DNA of 60,010 nt. Source: Aeromonas fluvialis (lineage in GTDB: Bacteria; Pseudomonadota; Gammaproteobacteria; Enterobacterales; Aeromonadaceae). This document shows, one piece after another, positions 45,050 to 53,735 of this stretch (its first letter is position 1; each line of letters starts with the position of its first letter). Location of the stretch: the NCBI RefSeq assembly GCF_000819885.1, contig NZ_CDBO01000055.1:1-60010 (forward strand), written 5' to 3'. Position numbers and translations under genes: made by a program. The notes below the pieces were generated by a model. It did not search any database. It was not told the DNA's origin and saw nothing but the letters and a program-made list of their open reading frames with translations.

Positions 45050-45260
45050 GATAACCTCCTCGGGCCTTGGGGCCGCTTATCAACCCTGATTCTAGTCGGG
45101 CTGAAGTGGGTTATCCGCGAGTAAACGCACGTTTATGACAAAGATCAAGCCAGCGCGATGGCAAGGTGCAACCGGTTGGGCGGGGTGTGTGTGAGAGGGG
45201 TCATCTGGTTGCAAATGACCGGTGAAAAGAGGGGGGATTGCCAACGGTTGTTTGGCAATA

Positions 45261-45283
45261 ACAGGGGGCTGGATGCCCCCTGT
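45261..45283 (-). terminator. Hairpin after hxpB
   Basis: ACAGGGGGC and GCCCCCTGT arms around TGGAT; on the minus strand the tail is only TATTGCC, so it may be weak. Confidence 0.5.
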
Positions 45284-45322
45284 GAGTAGAAGAAAGCGTG
45301 TGCAACGAGGCGCCGGGAGGCG

Positions 45323-45982
45323 TTACTTGATCCAGCTGGCCAGCATGTCGGCATTGAGTTCGGCTAGCGAGCTCAGCTGGTAGTTGGCGATGGCCAGGCG
45401 GGGGTCTCCTACTAAAGCGGGATCCGGCACGATCAGCGCAGTCATGGAGGCCGCCTTGGCCGCCAGCAGGCCGGTAAAGCTGTCTTCGATGGCCAGACAA
45501 TGAACCGGCTCTACCCCCAACTTCTCGGCGGCGTGGATATAGACATCCGGGTGAGGTTTGCCGAAACGCTCGATTTCAGCGGAGTGAACCGCCATAAAGC
45601 GATCGCGAATGCCGAGTTTGCCGAGCACCGCTTCTACCATCGCAAAGGGTGAGGAGGTAGCCAGACCCACTTTCAGCCCGCGGGCCTCGATAAGGTCAAG
45701 CGCTTCCAGCACGCCCGCCTTGGCCTGACCTTCGCTCAGGATCAGGGCGTTGACCCGATCCAGAATACGCTGCACCACCTCTTCCTGCGTCGGGCCGCTC
45801 CACGGGCGAAGGCGATACCAGTGGGCAACCAGCTGATCGATGCGCACGCCGATGGTCGATTCACAATCCTCGACGGTGTGGGGGTGACCTAGTTCGGAGA
45901 ACACGGCGATCTGGGCCCGTTGCCAAAAGGGTTCCGAGTCGATCAGAACACCATCCATATCGAAGATCACGGCAGCTAACAT
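45323..45982 (-). CDS. hxpB: HAD-family hexitol/sugar phosphatase (YniC-like)
   Basis: 219 residues. The HAD nucleophile motif DMDGVLIDSEP, the SSPF motif II Ser, the lysine in GKPHPDVY, and the acidic EDSFTG are all present. It matches E. coli YniC/HxpB, which hydrolyses 2-deoxyglucose 6-phosphate and hexitol phosphates. It follows purT on the same strand after a terminator and a PurR-like site. Substrate is inferred from the close homologue. Confidence 0.9.
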   Translation of the reverse strand: MLAAVIFDMDGVLIDSEPFWQRAQIAVFSELGHPHTVEDCESTIGVRIDQLVAHWYRLRPWSGPTQEEVVQRILDRVNALILSEGQAKAGVLEALDLIEARGLKVGLATSSPFAMVEAVLGKLGIRDRFMAVHSAEIERFGKPHPDVYIHAAEKLGVEPVHCLAIEDSFTGLLAAKAASMTALIVPDPALVGDPRLAIANYQLSSLAELNADMLASWIK

Positions 45983-46035
45983 CTTGTACTCCTGACAAAG
46001 TTGAAGAGGGGATTATAAGCCTGACGGTCAAATGC

Positions 46036-46062
46036 AAAAGGGGCATTGCCATGCCCCTTGCG
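46036..46062 (-). terminator. Terminator after purT
   Basis: AAGGGGCAT pairs with ATGCCCCTT, followed on the minus strand by TTTTGCATTTG. Confidence 0.75.
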
Positions 46063-46075
46063 CCCGATCACATCG

Positions 46076-46087
46076 GCAAACGTTTGT
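46076..46087. promoter_or_regulatory. PurR-box-like palindrome downstream of purT
   Basis: GCAAACGTTTGT contains the CAAACGTTTG centre of the PurR operator. It lies between purT's stop and its terminator, not in the purT promoter, so its relevance is uncertain. Confidence 0.35.
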
Positions 46088-46109
46088 TTTTCAGTGGTAA
46101 AAAATGCCC

Positions 46110-47288
46110 TTAGAACATTACCTCGACCTTGGCGGCCACGGCGTTGGCTTTTTCCACCGCATCCTGGCAATCCTCTGCGCGGGCCAGCGCTACGCCGAGA
46201 CGGCGGCGACCGGCGATCTCCGGCTTGCCAAACAGCCGCAGCTGGGCGCCCGGCACCAGCGCCAATGCCTCGCCAATCCCCTGATAGCGGATATCCTGGC
46301 TGTGCCCTTCGCGCAGTACCACGGCGGAGGCGCTCGGTCCGTACTGGGTGATGGTACCGATCGGCAGCCCCAGAATGGCGCGCACGTGCAGGGCGAACTC
46401 GGAGAGATCTTGCGAGATCAGAGTCACCATGCCGGTATCGTGGGGGCGGGGGGAGACTTCGCTGAACCACACCTCGTCGCCTTTGATAAAGAGCTCGACC
46501 CCGAACAGGCCGTAGCCACCCAGCGCCTCGACCACCTTGGCGGCCACCTCTCTGGAGCGGGCTAGTGCCAGTTCGCTCATCACCTGCGGCTGCCAGGATT
46601 CGCGATAGTCGCCATCTTCCTGACGGTGGCCGATCGGCGCGCAGAAGTGAATGCCATCGATGGCGCGTATCGTGAGCAGGGTGATTTCGTACTCGAAGGG
46701 GACGAAGCCCTCAACGATCACCTTGCCCCGCCCGGCGCGTCCGCCTTCCTGGGCGTAGGTCCAGCTCTCATCCAGCTTGGTGAGACTGCGCAGCACGCTC
46801 TGCCCCTTGCCGGACGAGCTCATCACCGGTTTCACCACGCAGGGCAGGCCGATGGCTTCAACGGCGGCGACAAACTCCTCCTTGCTCTGGGCAAAACGGT
46901 AGGGGGAGGTGGGCAGACCCAGGGTCTCGGCGGCGAGGCGACGGATCCCTTCCCGGTTCATGGTGAGCTGGGTGGCGCGGGCGTTGGGCACTACCTTGAC
47001 GCCCTCTTGTTCCAGGGCCGCCAGGGTATCGGTGGCGATGGCTTCAATCTCGGGGATGATGAGGTCGGGTTCGACCTCGGCAACCAGGGCACGCAGGGCG
47101 GCGCCATCGAGCATGTCTAGCACGTGGGCGTTGTGCGCCACCTGCATGGCGGGGGCATTGGGGTAGCGGTCGGCGGCGATCACTTCGATCCCGAACCGTT
47201 GCAACTCGATGGCGACCTCCTTGCCCAGTTCGCCGGAGCCCAGCAGCAGGGCACGGGTGGCGCCGGGGCGGGTTGCGGTTCCAAACAT
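46110..47288 (-). CDS. purT: Formate-dependent GAR transformylase 2
   Basis: 392 residues. PurT uses formate and ATP to formylate glycinamide ribonucleotide in purine synthesis. ATP-grasp features: [25 protein letters not shown] at the N terminus, [27 protein letters not shown] and the metal ligands in [14 protein letters not shown] 47288 has AGGAGAG upstream. No PurR operator was seen in the 98 bp upstream of it. Divergent relationships are not involved; the next leftward gene is hxpB. Confidence 0.95.
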   Translation of the reverse strand: MFGTATRPGATRALLLGSGELGKEVAIELQRFGIEVIAADRYPNAPAMQVAHNAHVLDMLDGAALRALVAEVEPDLIIPEIEAIATDTLAALEQEGVKVVPNARATQLTMNREGIRRLAAETLGLPTSPYRFAQSKEEFVAAVEAIGLPCVVKPVMSSSGKGQSVLRSLTKLDESWTYAQEGGRAGRGKVIVEGFVPFEYEITLLTIRAIDGIHFCAPIGHRQEDGDYRESWQPQVMSELALARSREVAAKVVEALGGYGLFGVELFIKGDEVWFSEVSPRPHDTGMVTLISQDLSEFALHVRAILGLPIGTITQYGPSASAVVLREGHSQDIRYQGIGEALALVPGAQLRLFGKPEIAGRRRLGVALARAEDCQDAVEKANAVAAKVEVMF

Positions 47289-47385
47289 ACGATCTCTCCT
47301 GATGTCGATGGTCACTGTTGATGGCCGCTATTGCACACTTGATTGCGGGAATAACGGGCAAAAAAAGAGGTACGCATGGCGTACC

Positions 47386-48276
47386 TCAGGAAACGGGTTT
47401 GTGAGCGCGCTGCTCCAGATGGGTGAGCAACGTAATGGCGCCAATGATGATGGCGGCGCCAAGCCACAGACGGCCGGGGGGCGCCCAGCCAAACACCAGC
47501 CAGCCTGCCAGCACGTTCATCGGCAGCTTTGCGAAATCAAAGGGTTGGATAAACGATGCCTCCGCCACGCTGTAGGCGCGGGCGATAGACATCTGGGCCA
47601 GTGCCGACAGCACGCCGGAGGCAGCCACCAGCAGCCATTGGGTTTCGCTCGGCCACTGCCACTGTGGCAGTGCCAGCATGGCATTGAACGGGGTGCTGAA
47701 GATGAGCAAGTAGACGACTATGGTGTGGGATGATTCACTCGCCGCCTGATAGCGTACCAGCAGGGAATAACCGGCCCAGAACAGTGCCGCTGCAACCGGC
47801 AGCAGGGAGGCCCAGCTGAACTCATCAGTCCAGGGCGCGAGTATCACCATGGCACCAACAAAGCCCGCCAGGGTTGCCATGATGCGGACGCGGCTCACCC
47901 GCTCTTTGAGAAAGAGCGCCGCCCCCAGGGTGGCAAACAGCGGCGAGGTCATCAACAGGGCTATCCCCTGCCAGATGGGCACTGGTACCGCCAGTGCCCA
48001 TAACCAGAACTGGATGCCGACCACCGCCAGGGCGACCCGCAGCAGATGCAGTCGCGGCTGGTTGGTCATCATGGATTGACGCAAGCCATGACGAACCAGC
48101 CAAGGCAGCAGGCAAATCAGGGCGATCAGGTACTGGTGAAAGGCAACCTGGGTCGAGGCAAGGCCCAGCTTGAAGCTGACATACTGGCTCAGGCTGTTGA
48201 CGGCGGCGAAGCAGAGGCCTGCCACCATCATCCAGACTGCACCGGCCAGAGGAGAGTGGCTGCGTGAGGGGGCCAT
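47386..48276 (-). CDS. DMT-superfamily (EamA) transporter
   Basis: 296 residues, ten hydrophobic spans and two EamA repeats ([22 protein letters not shown] and [21 protein letters not shown]). Members export metabolites or amino acids; substrate unknown. Start chosen at ATG 48276 ([13 protein letters not shown]); an in-frame ATG at 48312 would add 12 residues. Same strand as purT with 97 bp between stop and the purT start. Confidence 0.82.
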   Translation of the reverse strand: MAPSRSHSPLAGAVWMMVAGLCFAAVNSLSQYVSFKLGLASTQVAFHQYLIALICLLPWLVRHGLRQSMMTNQPRLHLLRVALAVVGIQFWLWALAVPVPIWQGIALLMTSPLFATLGAALFLKERVSRVRIMATLAGFVGAMVILAPWTDEFSWASLLPVAAALFWAGYSLLVRYQAASESSHTIVVYLLIFSTPFNAMLALPQWQWPSETQWLLVAASGVLSALAQMSIARAYSVAEASFIQPFDFAKLPMNVLAGWLVFGWAPPGRLWLGAAIIIGAITLLTHLEQRAHKPVS

Positions 48277-48501
48277 GGGATCCGGAACACTGAAAAAAGT
48301 GCGGCGGATCATAACGGCAATCGTTTGTTCTGCCAAGGGTTGAAGCGTCGCCTCGGGGCTGGCTGGCGAGGAAGTGGTCTTTCATCAAAAATATTGAATA
48401 AGTTGAGCATCTATTTTTGCTATCAGCAAAGAAGCGCAATGTTTAGAGTGACCTCCATCGACAGCGATGCTGTTCAATCGACAACCAAATGGAGTTTCAC
48501 C

Positions 48502-49089
48502 ATGGCCAACATCCTCGTACTCAAATCCAGCATCCTGGGTCAATATTCCCAATCCAACGCCCTGATCGACGGCTTCCTCGCCCAGCATCAGAGCGACATC
48601 GTCACAGTGCGGGATCTGGCCGCCCTCAACCTGCCGGTGCTGGATGGCGAGCTGGCCTCCGGTCTGCGCGGGGGTGACAACCTCAATGAGCGTCAACTGG
48701 CGGTGATCGCCCAGTCCGACGAGCTGATCGCCGAATTGAAAGCAAGCGATCTGGTGGTGATTGCCGCTCCCATGTACAACTTCAACATCCCGACCCAGCT
48801 GAAAAACTGGATCGATCTGGTGGCTCGTGCCGGCGTCACCTTCCGCTACACCGAGACCGGTCCGGTTGGCCTGATGGAGAACACCCGCGCGCTGGTGATC
48901 AGTCCCCGTGGCGGCATGCATGTCGGCTGCACCACCGATCTGGTGACCCCCTACATGCGCACCGTGCTCGGTTTCATCGGTATCAAGGAGGTGGATTTCA
49001 TCTACGCTGAAGGGATGGGGATGGGCCCGGATGCCCAGAGCAAGGGGATGGAAGCGGCCAAAGCGCAGCTGGAGTCTCTGGCTATCTAA
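48502..49089 (+). CDS. azoR: FMN-dependent NADH-azoreductase
   Basis: 195 residues. AzoR reduces azo dyes and quinones with NADH through FMN. The flavodoxin-like fold signatures are [36 protein letters not shown], and [10 protein letters not shown], all contacting FMN. ATG 48502 follows GGAG at six to nine bases. It reads away from the DMT gene, with its own terminator, so it is a single-gene unit. Confidence 0.93.
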   Translation: MANILVLKSSILGQYSQSNALIDGFLAQHQSDIVTVRDLAALNLPVLDGELASGLRGGDNLNERQLAVIAQSDELIAELKASDLVVIAAPMYNFNIPTQLKNWIDLVARAGVTFRYTETGPVGLMENTRALVISPRGGMHVGCTTDLVTPYMRTVLGFIGIKEVDFIYAEGMGMGPDAQSKGMEAAKAQLESLAI

Positions 49090-49144
49090 AGGCTCTTTAC
49101 CCCATCAGGGGCTATCTCTTCAAGGGGGCCCCGCCAGATACCAC

Positions 49145-49174
49145 AACGCAGCCATCAGGCTGCGTTTGTTTTTT
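49145..49174 (+). terminator. Terminator after azoR
   Basis: AACGCAGCC and GGCTGCGTT arms around ATCA, followed by TGTTTTTT. Confidence 0.85.
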
Positions 49175-49256
49175 GGCTTGTGTGATTGCGACAGACGTTG
49201 CTGCTACAAAGAGTATCGCGGCAAGCGAGATCGTCTAAAAGAGGTTGGCGGAGTCA

Positions 49257-49436
49257 CTACTCCATCATAAAACGGCGACAACCGCGCACCAGCAGCAATG
49301 CCACCGCGACCAACAGGCCAATCAACAGGGTCGTCAGCCACTGTTCGCTACTTTGCGGCAATTGGGGGGTAAAGAGGCTGATCATCAACAGGGTGCAGAG
49401 TGTGATCAACAGGCTCTGTCGGGTCATCAATAGCAT
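49257..49436 (-). CDS. 59-residue two-span membrane protein, unknown
   Basis: Not recognised. Two hydrophobic segments are separated by a short polar loop (PQLPQSSEQW): the first is about residues 9-23 (LLITLCTLLMISLFT), the second 34-50 (LTTLLIGLLVAVALLLV). The C terminus is basic (RGCRRFMME). AAGGAT lies nine bases before ATG 49436. It is between azoR's terminator and DUF4250 on the opposite strand from azoR. The codons and RBS support a gene; no family could be named. Confidence 0.55.
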   Translation of the reverse strand: MLLMTRQSLLITLCTLLMISLFTPQLPQSSEQWLTTLLIGLLVAVALLLVRGCRRFMME

Positions 49437-49599
49437 GGGGCCATCCTTGGGTTGCTCACCTGAAACGATTTTAATGCTCTATTGTGACAGGGTGATGTAT
49501 CCGTGCATCACCCTGTTGGGGCTGTTCAGACCATATCAGGTTTTTACCGCAGAGCCAGCGCCATCACTGGTGCTGTGATCCCGATCCCGCAACCTACCC

Positions 49600-49788
49600 T
49601 TATCGGAACTGTTTCTGCGCTGGCTGGTAGTGAAAATCGCCGCTGGCAAGCCGCGCTTCCAGTGCGGACTGATCGATCTGCTGCGCCTTGCAGAGATCCT
49701 CCAGATCGTCATAGCGATCACGCAGCTGCATATTGACGACGCTCAACAGCATGTTGATGTCCATGGTGGCGAATGTTTTCAAATCCAC
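49600..49788 (-). CDS. DUF4250-family small protein
   Basis: 62 residues. The sequence FATMDINMLLSVVNMQLRDRYDDLEDLC fits the DUF4250 family pattern, of unknown function. GTG 49788 is the likely start, three bases after the marR stop (the two genes are almost continuous), with GGAAG upstream. It is probably co-transcribed and translationally coupled with the MarR regulator. Confidence 0.72.
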   Translation of the reverse strand: MDLKTFATMDINMLLSVVNMQLRDRYDDLEDLCKAQQIDQSALEARLASGDFHYQPAQKQFR

Positions 49789-49790
49789 GA

Positions 49791-50255
49791 TTACTTCTTC
49801 CTATCAAGCGATTGCAGCTGGCCGATGGCGGCGCTGACGCTGTGCAGATGCTGGCGGATCGCCTCGCGGGATTCGCTCGGCAGATAGTCGGTCAGGGTAT
49901 GCTGCCAGCTGCCCGCTTCGCTCTTGAGCTGCTGGAAGAGGGCCTGACCGGCGTTGGTGAGGGAGACCAGGCTGATGCGTTTGTCCTGCTCGCAGCTCTC
50001 GGTGAAGATGATCCCTTTTTCGACCAGACGGCGGATCTCGCGGGAGATGCGCACCTTGTCCATGCCACTCGCCTCGACCAGCTCTTTCTGGCTGATGGGG
50101 AAATTGGGGCCGAGCACCATCATCAGGCGCCACTGCGGAACGGTCAGCTGGTAACGCTGTTCATAAAATTGTTCGAAGGTATCCCGTAGCATCTCGGCGG
50201 CATGTACCAACTGATAGGGCGGGTAGTGAGCGAGTAACGCAATGATTTTTGACAT
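49791..50255 (-). CDS. MarR-family transcriptional regulator
   Basis: 154 residues. A winged-helix MarR protein: QWRLMMVLGPNFPISQKELVEASGMDKVRISREIRRLVEKGII is the DNA-binding region, followed by the wing (CEQDKRISLVSLT). The ligand is unknown. A CTGCATCAGATGCAG palindrome 20 bp upstream of the start is a good candidate for autoregulation. It forms a likely operon with DUF4250. Confidence 0.88.
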   Translation of the reverse strand: MSKIIALLAHYPPYQLVHAAEMLRDTFEQFYEQRYQLTVPQWRLMMVLGPNFPISQKELVEASGMDKVRISREIRRLVEKGIIFTESCEQDKRISLVSLTNAGQALFQQLKSEAGSWQHTLTDYLPSESREAIRQHLHSVSAAIGQLQSLDRKK

Positions 50256-50275
50256 ATTACACCCTGCTGTGACGG

Positions 50276-50290
50276 CTGCATCAGATGCAG
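50276..50290. promoter_or_regulatory. Candidate MarR operator
   Basis: CTGCATC-A-GATGCAG is a perfect inverted repeat 20 bp ahead of the marR start, a typical autoregulatory site. Confidence 0.5.
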
Positions 50291-50425
50291 TTTCTTTTGA
50301 TACTTTGACATTGATGATACGAAACTCAAGCTGATTTGTCTGACCCAGTTGCGATGAAATGTGCGGCGGCGCACGCCCTCAAGGAAAAACCGGATCTGAC
50401 CGACGGGATTTTAAGCCAACGCGGT

Positions 50426-51640
50426 TCAGCCTTTACGCAACCAGATAAGGGCGTTCTGCTTGAGCCACGCCTTGCGGGTATGCAGGGCGTAGAGGGCGGC
50501 CTCGTCGCGGCTGCCCGCTCGCCAGCTTTGTGGCTCCTGTTTGGGCAGCTTGCGCTGACCCAGCAGGCAGGCCGGAATGTGCGGGTTGGCCTCGATGGCG
50601 ACCAGCAGATGGGGCTTGGCCGCCTCGGCACCCTCGCTGGCAAAGACCATCAGCGCCTTGTTGTAGAGCAGCCAGCTGGAGGCTTCATCGAAGCGCATCA
50701 GCAGGGCGGCCAGCGCCGGCCAATCCTCTTGTAGAGCATAGAGGGTGGAGAGGTTGTAGCGGCAACCCGGCTCATCGGCCACGCAGATCGTCAGCAGATC
50801 CAGATACTCTGCTTTGGCCTCACCCAGTTTGCCAAGGCGCAGCAGGCAGTCGGCGCGACCGGCTCTGGCGGCCAGCAGGGGGCGCAGCTCGGGAGCACTC
50901 CAGCTGTGGCAGGCGACTTGCTGCCAGAAGGCTTCGTCAAACAGCGGGGTGGCATCGGCGATGATCTTCTCGAACCAGCCGAGGCGGGCCTGATGATCGC
51001 GGCAGCTGTCGGCCAGCTCGAACCAGGCCTGCCACTGCTGGGCCTGTTCACCATTGGGTGCCACATTGACGCTGGGGGCGGCCTGGTACTGGTCGAGGTT
51101 GAGCAGCTGGTTGAGGGCGGTTTTCATGTTCTGGCGCTGGCGTTTGCAGAACTCGACAAAGGGGAGCTCGCTGGCGGCGGCACTATAGAGCATCTGGGCC
51201 ATCTGCTTGTCGCGAAACAGGCTCAGTTCGGCGGCAAGACTGAAGCGGTACTGGGTAGTCGGGTCGTTCAAATCCTTCGGCTTGGGCCAGGTGGCAAAGC
51301 CCTGGCTGAAACCGTAACACCATTGACCTAGGGGATGACTCTGTTCGAACACCTGATCCGGATTGCTGCTGGGCAGGCTGCACTGGCTGGGCAGGGCAAG
51401 TTGGGCGTCATGGGCCTGGGTTTCCAGCTCGGCGATGAGGTGGTTGAGCGCCTCTGCACTCTTCTTATCCAGCTCGGCATCCTGCTCAAGCAAACCAGCC
51501 AGCGGGCGTTGCCAGTCAGGGCTTGTCGGTCCCACCAGACGGGCACAGAGAAAGCCGTGCAGGGCCGGGTAGGTCATGTCCTGCTGGCTGTGACTCTGAA
51601 TCCATTGATTAAGATGACGGGTACGAGTGGATGGGTTCAT
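50426..51640 (-). CDS. UPF0149 (YecA/YgfB-like) protein with TPR-like C terminus
   Basis: 404 residues. The N-terminal part (LNQWIQSHSQQDMTYPALHGFLCARLVG) resembles the UPF0149/YecA helical domain. From about residue 230 there are helical repeats that look like tetratricopeptide units (AGRADCLLRLGKLGEAKAEYLDLL, YNLSTLYALQEDWPALAALL). No SEC-C metal motif is seen at the C terminus, unlike E. coli YecA. Function unknown; TPRs suggest protein binding. GAGGAACTG precedes ATG 51640. Divergent from cvfB. Confidence 0.6.
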   Translation of the reverse strand: MNPSTRTRHLNQWIQSHSQQDMTYPALHGFLCARLVGPTSPDWQRPLAGLLEQDAELDKKSAEALNHLIAELETQAHDAQLALPSQCSLPSSNPDQVFEQSHPLGQWCYGFSQGFATWPKPKDLNDPTTQYRFSLAAELSLFRDKQMAQMLYSAAASELPFVEFCKRQRQNMKTALNQLLNLDQYQAAPSVNVAPNGEQAQQWQAWFELADSCRDHQARLGWFEKIIADATPLFDEAFWQQVACHSWSAPELRPLLAARAGRADCLLRLGKLGEAKAEYLDLLTICVADEPGCRYNLSTLYALQEDWPALAALLMRFDEASSWLLYNKALMVFASEGAEAAKPHLLVAIEANPHIPACLLGQRKLPKQEPQSWRAGSRDEAALYALHTRKAWLKQNALIWLRKG

Positions 51641-51873
51641 CAACAGTTCCTCAGGATTCGAACAGCCGCGGAGTCTACCTAAAAGTGGGGTCATTTGCAG
51701 TAAATGGCCGCCTGTTTGACGATTTAATCACCATAGGCGAGTAAGATAGCGGCGAAAGGGCGGCCTGTGGTGGCTTGGGGACTAGGCCAGATTACCGCTC
51801 TTGAGGTAACATGCGCGCCCATAGGGGCCATGATCAGTTGGCCCATCCGGGTAATGAAAAAATAGAGAGCACC

Positions 51874-52752
51874 ATGATACAGATTGGCAAGATGAACACC
51901 CTCACCGTTGTTGAACTCGAAGACCGTGGCGCCTGGCTTGCGGCCGATGAGTACGGTGAACTGCTGCTGCCCAAGCGTCAACTGCCGGAAGGGGTGAAAG
52001 AGGGGGATAGCGTGCAGGTCTTCCTCTATCTGGATGCCGATTGCGAGCCGGTGATCACCACCGACAAGCCGTTTGCCATGGTGGACGAATTTGCCGGTCT
52101 GAAGGTGGTCAATGCCAACAAGATTGGTGCCTTCCTCGACTGGGGGATGAAAAAGGATCTGTTTGTGCCCAGCCGCGAGCAGAACAAGCCGATGCAGGTG
52201 GGCCACGTCTATCTGGTGCGTCTGCAACTGGATAACGAAGGGCGCATGGTCGGCACCAGCCGCATCGAACGTTTCCTGACCCCGGCTGGCAGCAACTTCA
52301 AGGTCGGTGACGAAGTGACCGCGCTGCCCGGCGAGCACTCGCCCCTTGGCATCAAGGTGATCGTCAACGGCCAGTATCCCGGCATGCTGTTCAAGAATGA
52401 AGTATTTGGCCGGGTGATGACCGGTCGGCCGCAAACCGCTTGGGTCAAGCAGGTGCGCGAGGATGGCAAGCTCGATCTGACCCTGCAAAAGCCGGGTCTG
52501 GCCCGAGTCGATGATGCCGGTGAGCGCATTCTGAGCCGGATGAAAAAGCAGGGTGGCAGTCTGGCGGTGGGTGACAAGAGCGAACCCGAGCTCATCTACA
52601 AGCTGTTCAGCATGAGCAAGGGCACCTTCAAGAAGGCGATCGGCGGCCTCTACAAGCAGGGCAAGATTGTCATCGAAGACAATGCCATCACCCTTACCGA
52701 GGCGGGGGCCGCGCAGGCGCAAGCAGGCGAACAGGCGCAGGATAGCGAATAA
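51874..52752 (+). CDS. CvfB-type S1-like RNA-binding protein
   Basis: 292 residues. Three consecutive S1-like OB folds (first from MIQIGKMNTLTVVELEDRGAWLA; second near GAFLDWGMKKDLFVPSREQ; third from GDEVTALPGEHSPLGIKVIVNGQYPGML) and a C-terminal winged helix (ELIYKLFSMSKGTFKKAIGGLYKQGKIVI). CvfB of Staphylococcus binds RNA and affects virulence gene expression; in gammaproteobacteria the family is common but not well studied. It is followed by the DUF1289 gene one base after its stop, so they are co-transcribed. Confidence 0.85.
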   Translation: MIQIGKMNTLTVVELEDRGAWLAADEYGELLLPKRQLPEGVKEGDSVQVFLYLDADCEPVITTDKPFAMVDEFAGLKVVNANKIGAFLDWGMKKDLFVPSREQNKPMQVGHVYLVRLQLDNEGRMVGTSRIERFLTPAGSNFKVGDEVTALPGEHSPLGIKVIVNGQYPGMLFKNEVFGRVMTGRPQTAWVKQVREDGKLDLTLQKPGLARVDDAGERILSRMKKQGGSLAVGDKSEPELIYKLFSMSKGTFKKAIGGLYKQGKIVIEDNAITLTEAGAAQAQAGEQAQDSE

Positions 52753-52753
52753 G

Positions 52754-53065
52754 ATGCCGAGCCCCTGTGTTGGCCTGTGCAAGGCGAAAGATGGGCTTTG
52801 CCTTGGCTGTGGCCGCACCCTGACCGAGATCGGCCACTGGTCGGCAATGGAGAGCAAGGCCCAGCTGGGGGTGATGGCCGAGCTGGCTGGCACCAAGAGC
52901 ACCCACCACTGCCCGGGTTGTGGCGAACCGGCCTATTGCGCCGTCTCTGCCGGTCAGACCATAGCGCAGTGCTGGTGCAGCCAGTTGCCGGTATTGCCGA
53001 TGCAGGAGGCCAGCGCCTGCTGGTGTCGCCGCTGTCTGGCCAAGGCCATCGCGGCGCAGGATTAG
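52754..53065 (+). CDS. DUF1289 fused to a cysteine-rich CWC domain
   Basis: 103 residues. The N-terminal part is a DUF1289 zinc-like motif: CVGLCKAKDGLCLGCGRTLTEIGHW. The C-terminal part is a separate cysteine-rich CWC domain: CPGCGEPAYCAVSAG and CWCSQLPVL with CWCRRC. These two domains usually occur in separate proteins, so this is a fusion with about 12 cysteines. It is one base downstream of cvfB (TAA-G-ATG), so translation is probably coupled. Function unknown. Confidence 0.78.
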   Translation: MPSPCVGLCKAKDGLCLGCGRTLTEIGHWSAMESKAQLGVMAELAGTKSTHHCPGCGEPAYCAVSAGQTIAQCWCSQLPVLPMQEASACWCRRCLAKAIAAQD

Positions 53066-53079
53066 CAAAAAACAGGAAT

Positions 53080-53105
53080 AAAAAGGCGCCGATGGCGCCT
53101 TTTTT
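53080..53105. terminator. Bidirectional terminator between the CWC gene and DUF440
   Basis: AAAAAGGCGCC and GGCGCCTTTTT around GAT; T runs on both strands serve the convergent genes. Confidence 0.88.
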
Positions 53106-53427
53106 ATGCTTGCTGCTGGCGATGCCAGCGCACATGCACGTGATCTTCAGTGAGCAGACGGGGTAACAGGAAGGTGGCGAAAATCACTTCAAACTCATCC
53201 TGATGATCCAGCAAACCGACCCACACTTCGACCCAACGCTCCATATCGACCGGCTCACCCAGTTCAGTCGACCAGTCGGCATTGGGCAGGGTCGCCTCCA
53301 CGGCGCCACGCTTTTCAAACTCCAGGGTGATGTCGACAATTTGTTCGGGGGCCAGCATGTCGGCGGCCTGCTCAAGAAACTGATCATAGGCCCATTCGAC
53401 CAGCTGATCCGGGGTACGCTGTTCCAT
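53104..53427 (-). CDS. DUF440 (YciU/HI1450-type) dsDNA-mimic-like protein, diverged copy
   Basis: 107 residues, acidic. It aligns with the DUF440 family (E. coli YciU, H. influenzae HI1450, a proposed double-stranded DNA mimic): LVEWAYDQFLEQAADMLAPEQIVDITLEFEKRGAVE, then WVEVWVGLLDHQDEFEVIFATFLLPR and a final VHVRWH. The acidic residues are thinner than in the second copy at 54485 and the tail is more basic. ATG 53427. It lies on the other side of mtgA from the second DUF440 gene. Confidence 0.75.
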   Translation of the reverse strand: MEQRTPDQLVEWAYDQFLEQAADMLAPEQIVDITLEFEKRGAVEATLPNADWSTELGEPVDMERWVEVWVGLLDHQDEFEVIFATFLLPRLLTEDHVHVRWHRQQQA

Positions 53428-53576
53428 GAAATCACTCCAGATACATCGAGGTTCGCTACTGTAACAATTATTGATGATGGCGGCCAGACCAGTGCGCCGA
53501 AGGCGCGGTTATCTTGTCCAAGCCGCTATTGTGGGGGTATGGTTAAGGCGCGAGTGAACAGGCAGGGAGTGAAGGG

Positions 53577-53735
53577 ATGAAACAGCGGGGACGGCGGCAA
53601 CAGATCAAACGGCGGCGCGAGGCCTGGTGGTGGCACTATCTGCCGCTCCACCGCGAGACGGTAGGTGGCCATTTGGGCCCACCTGAGAAGCCCGATGAGC
53701 CCTGAAGCTCAGTCGGCCTGATGCACCCGATTGAG
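53577..53735 (+). CDS. Possible 52-residue basic small protein
   Basis: MKQRGRRQQIKRRREAWWWHY at the N terminus is strongly basic with three tryptophans; the rest is polar and proline-rich. GGGAGTGAAGGG sits just before ATG 53577. The 3' end overlaps mtgA on the other strand by 27 bases, which weakens the case. Not recognised; it could be a spurious reading frame with an attractive start. Confidence 0.35.
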
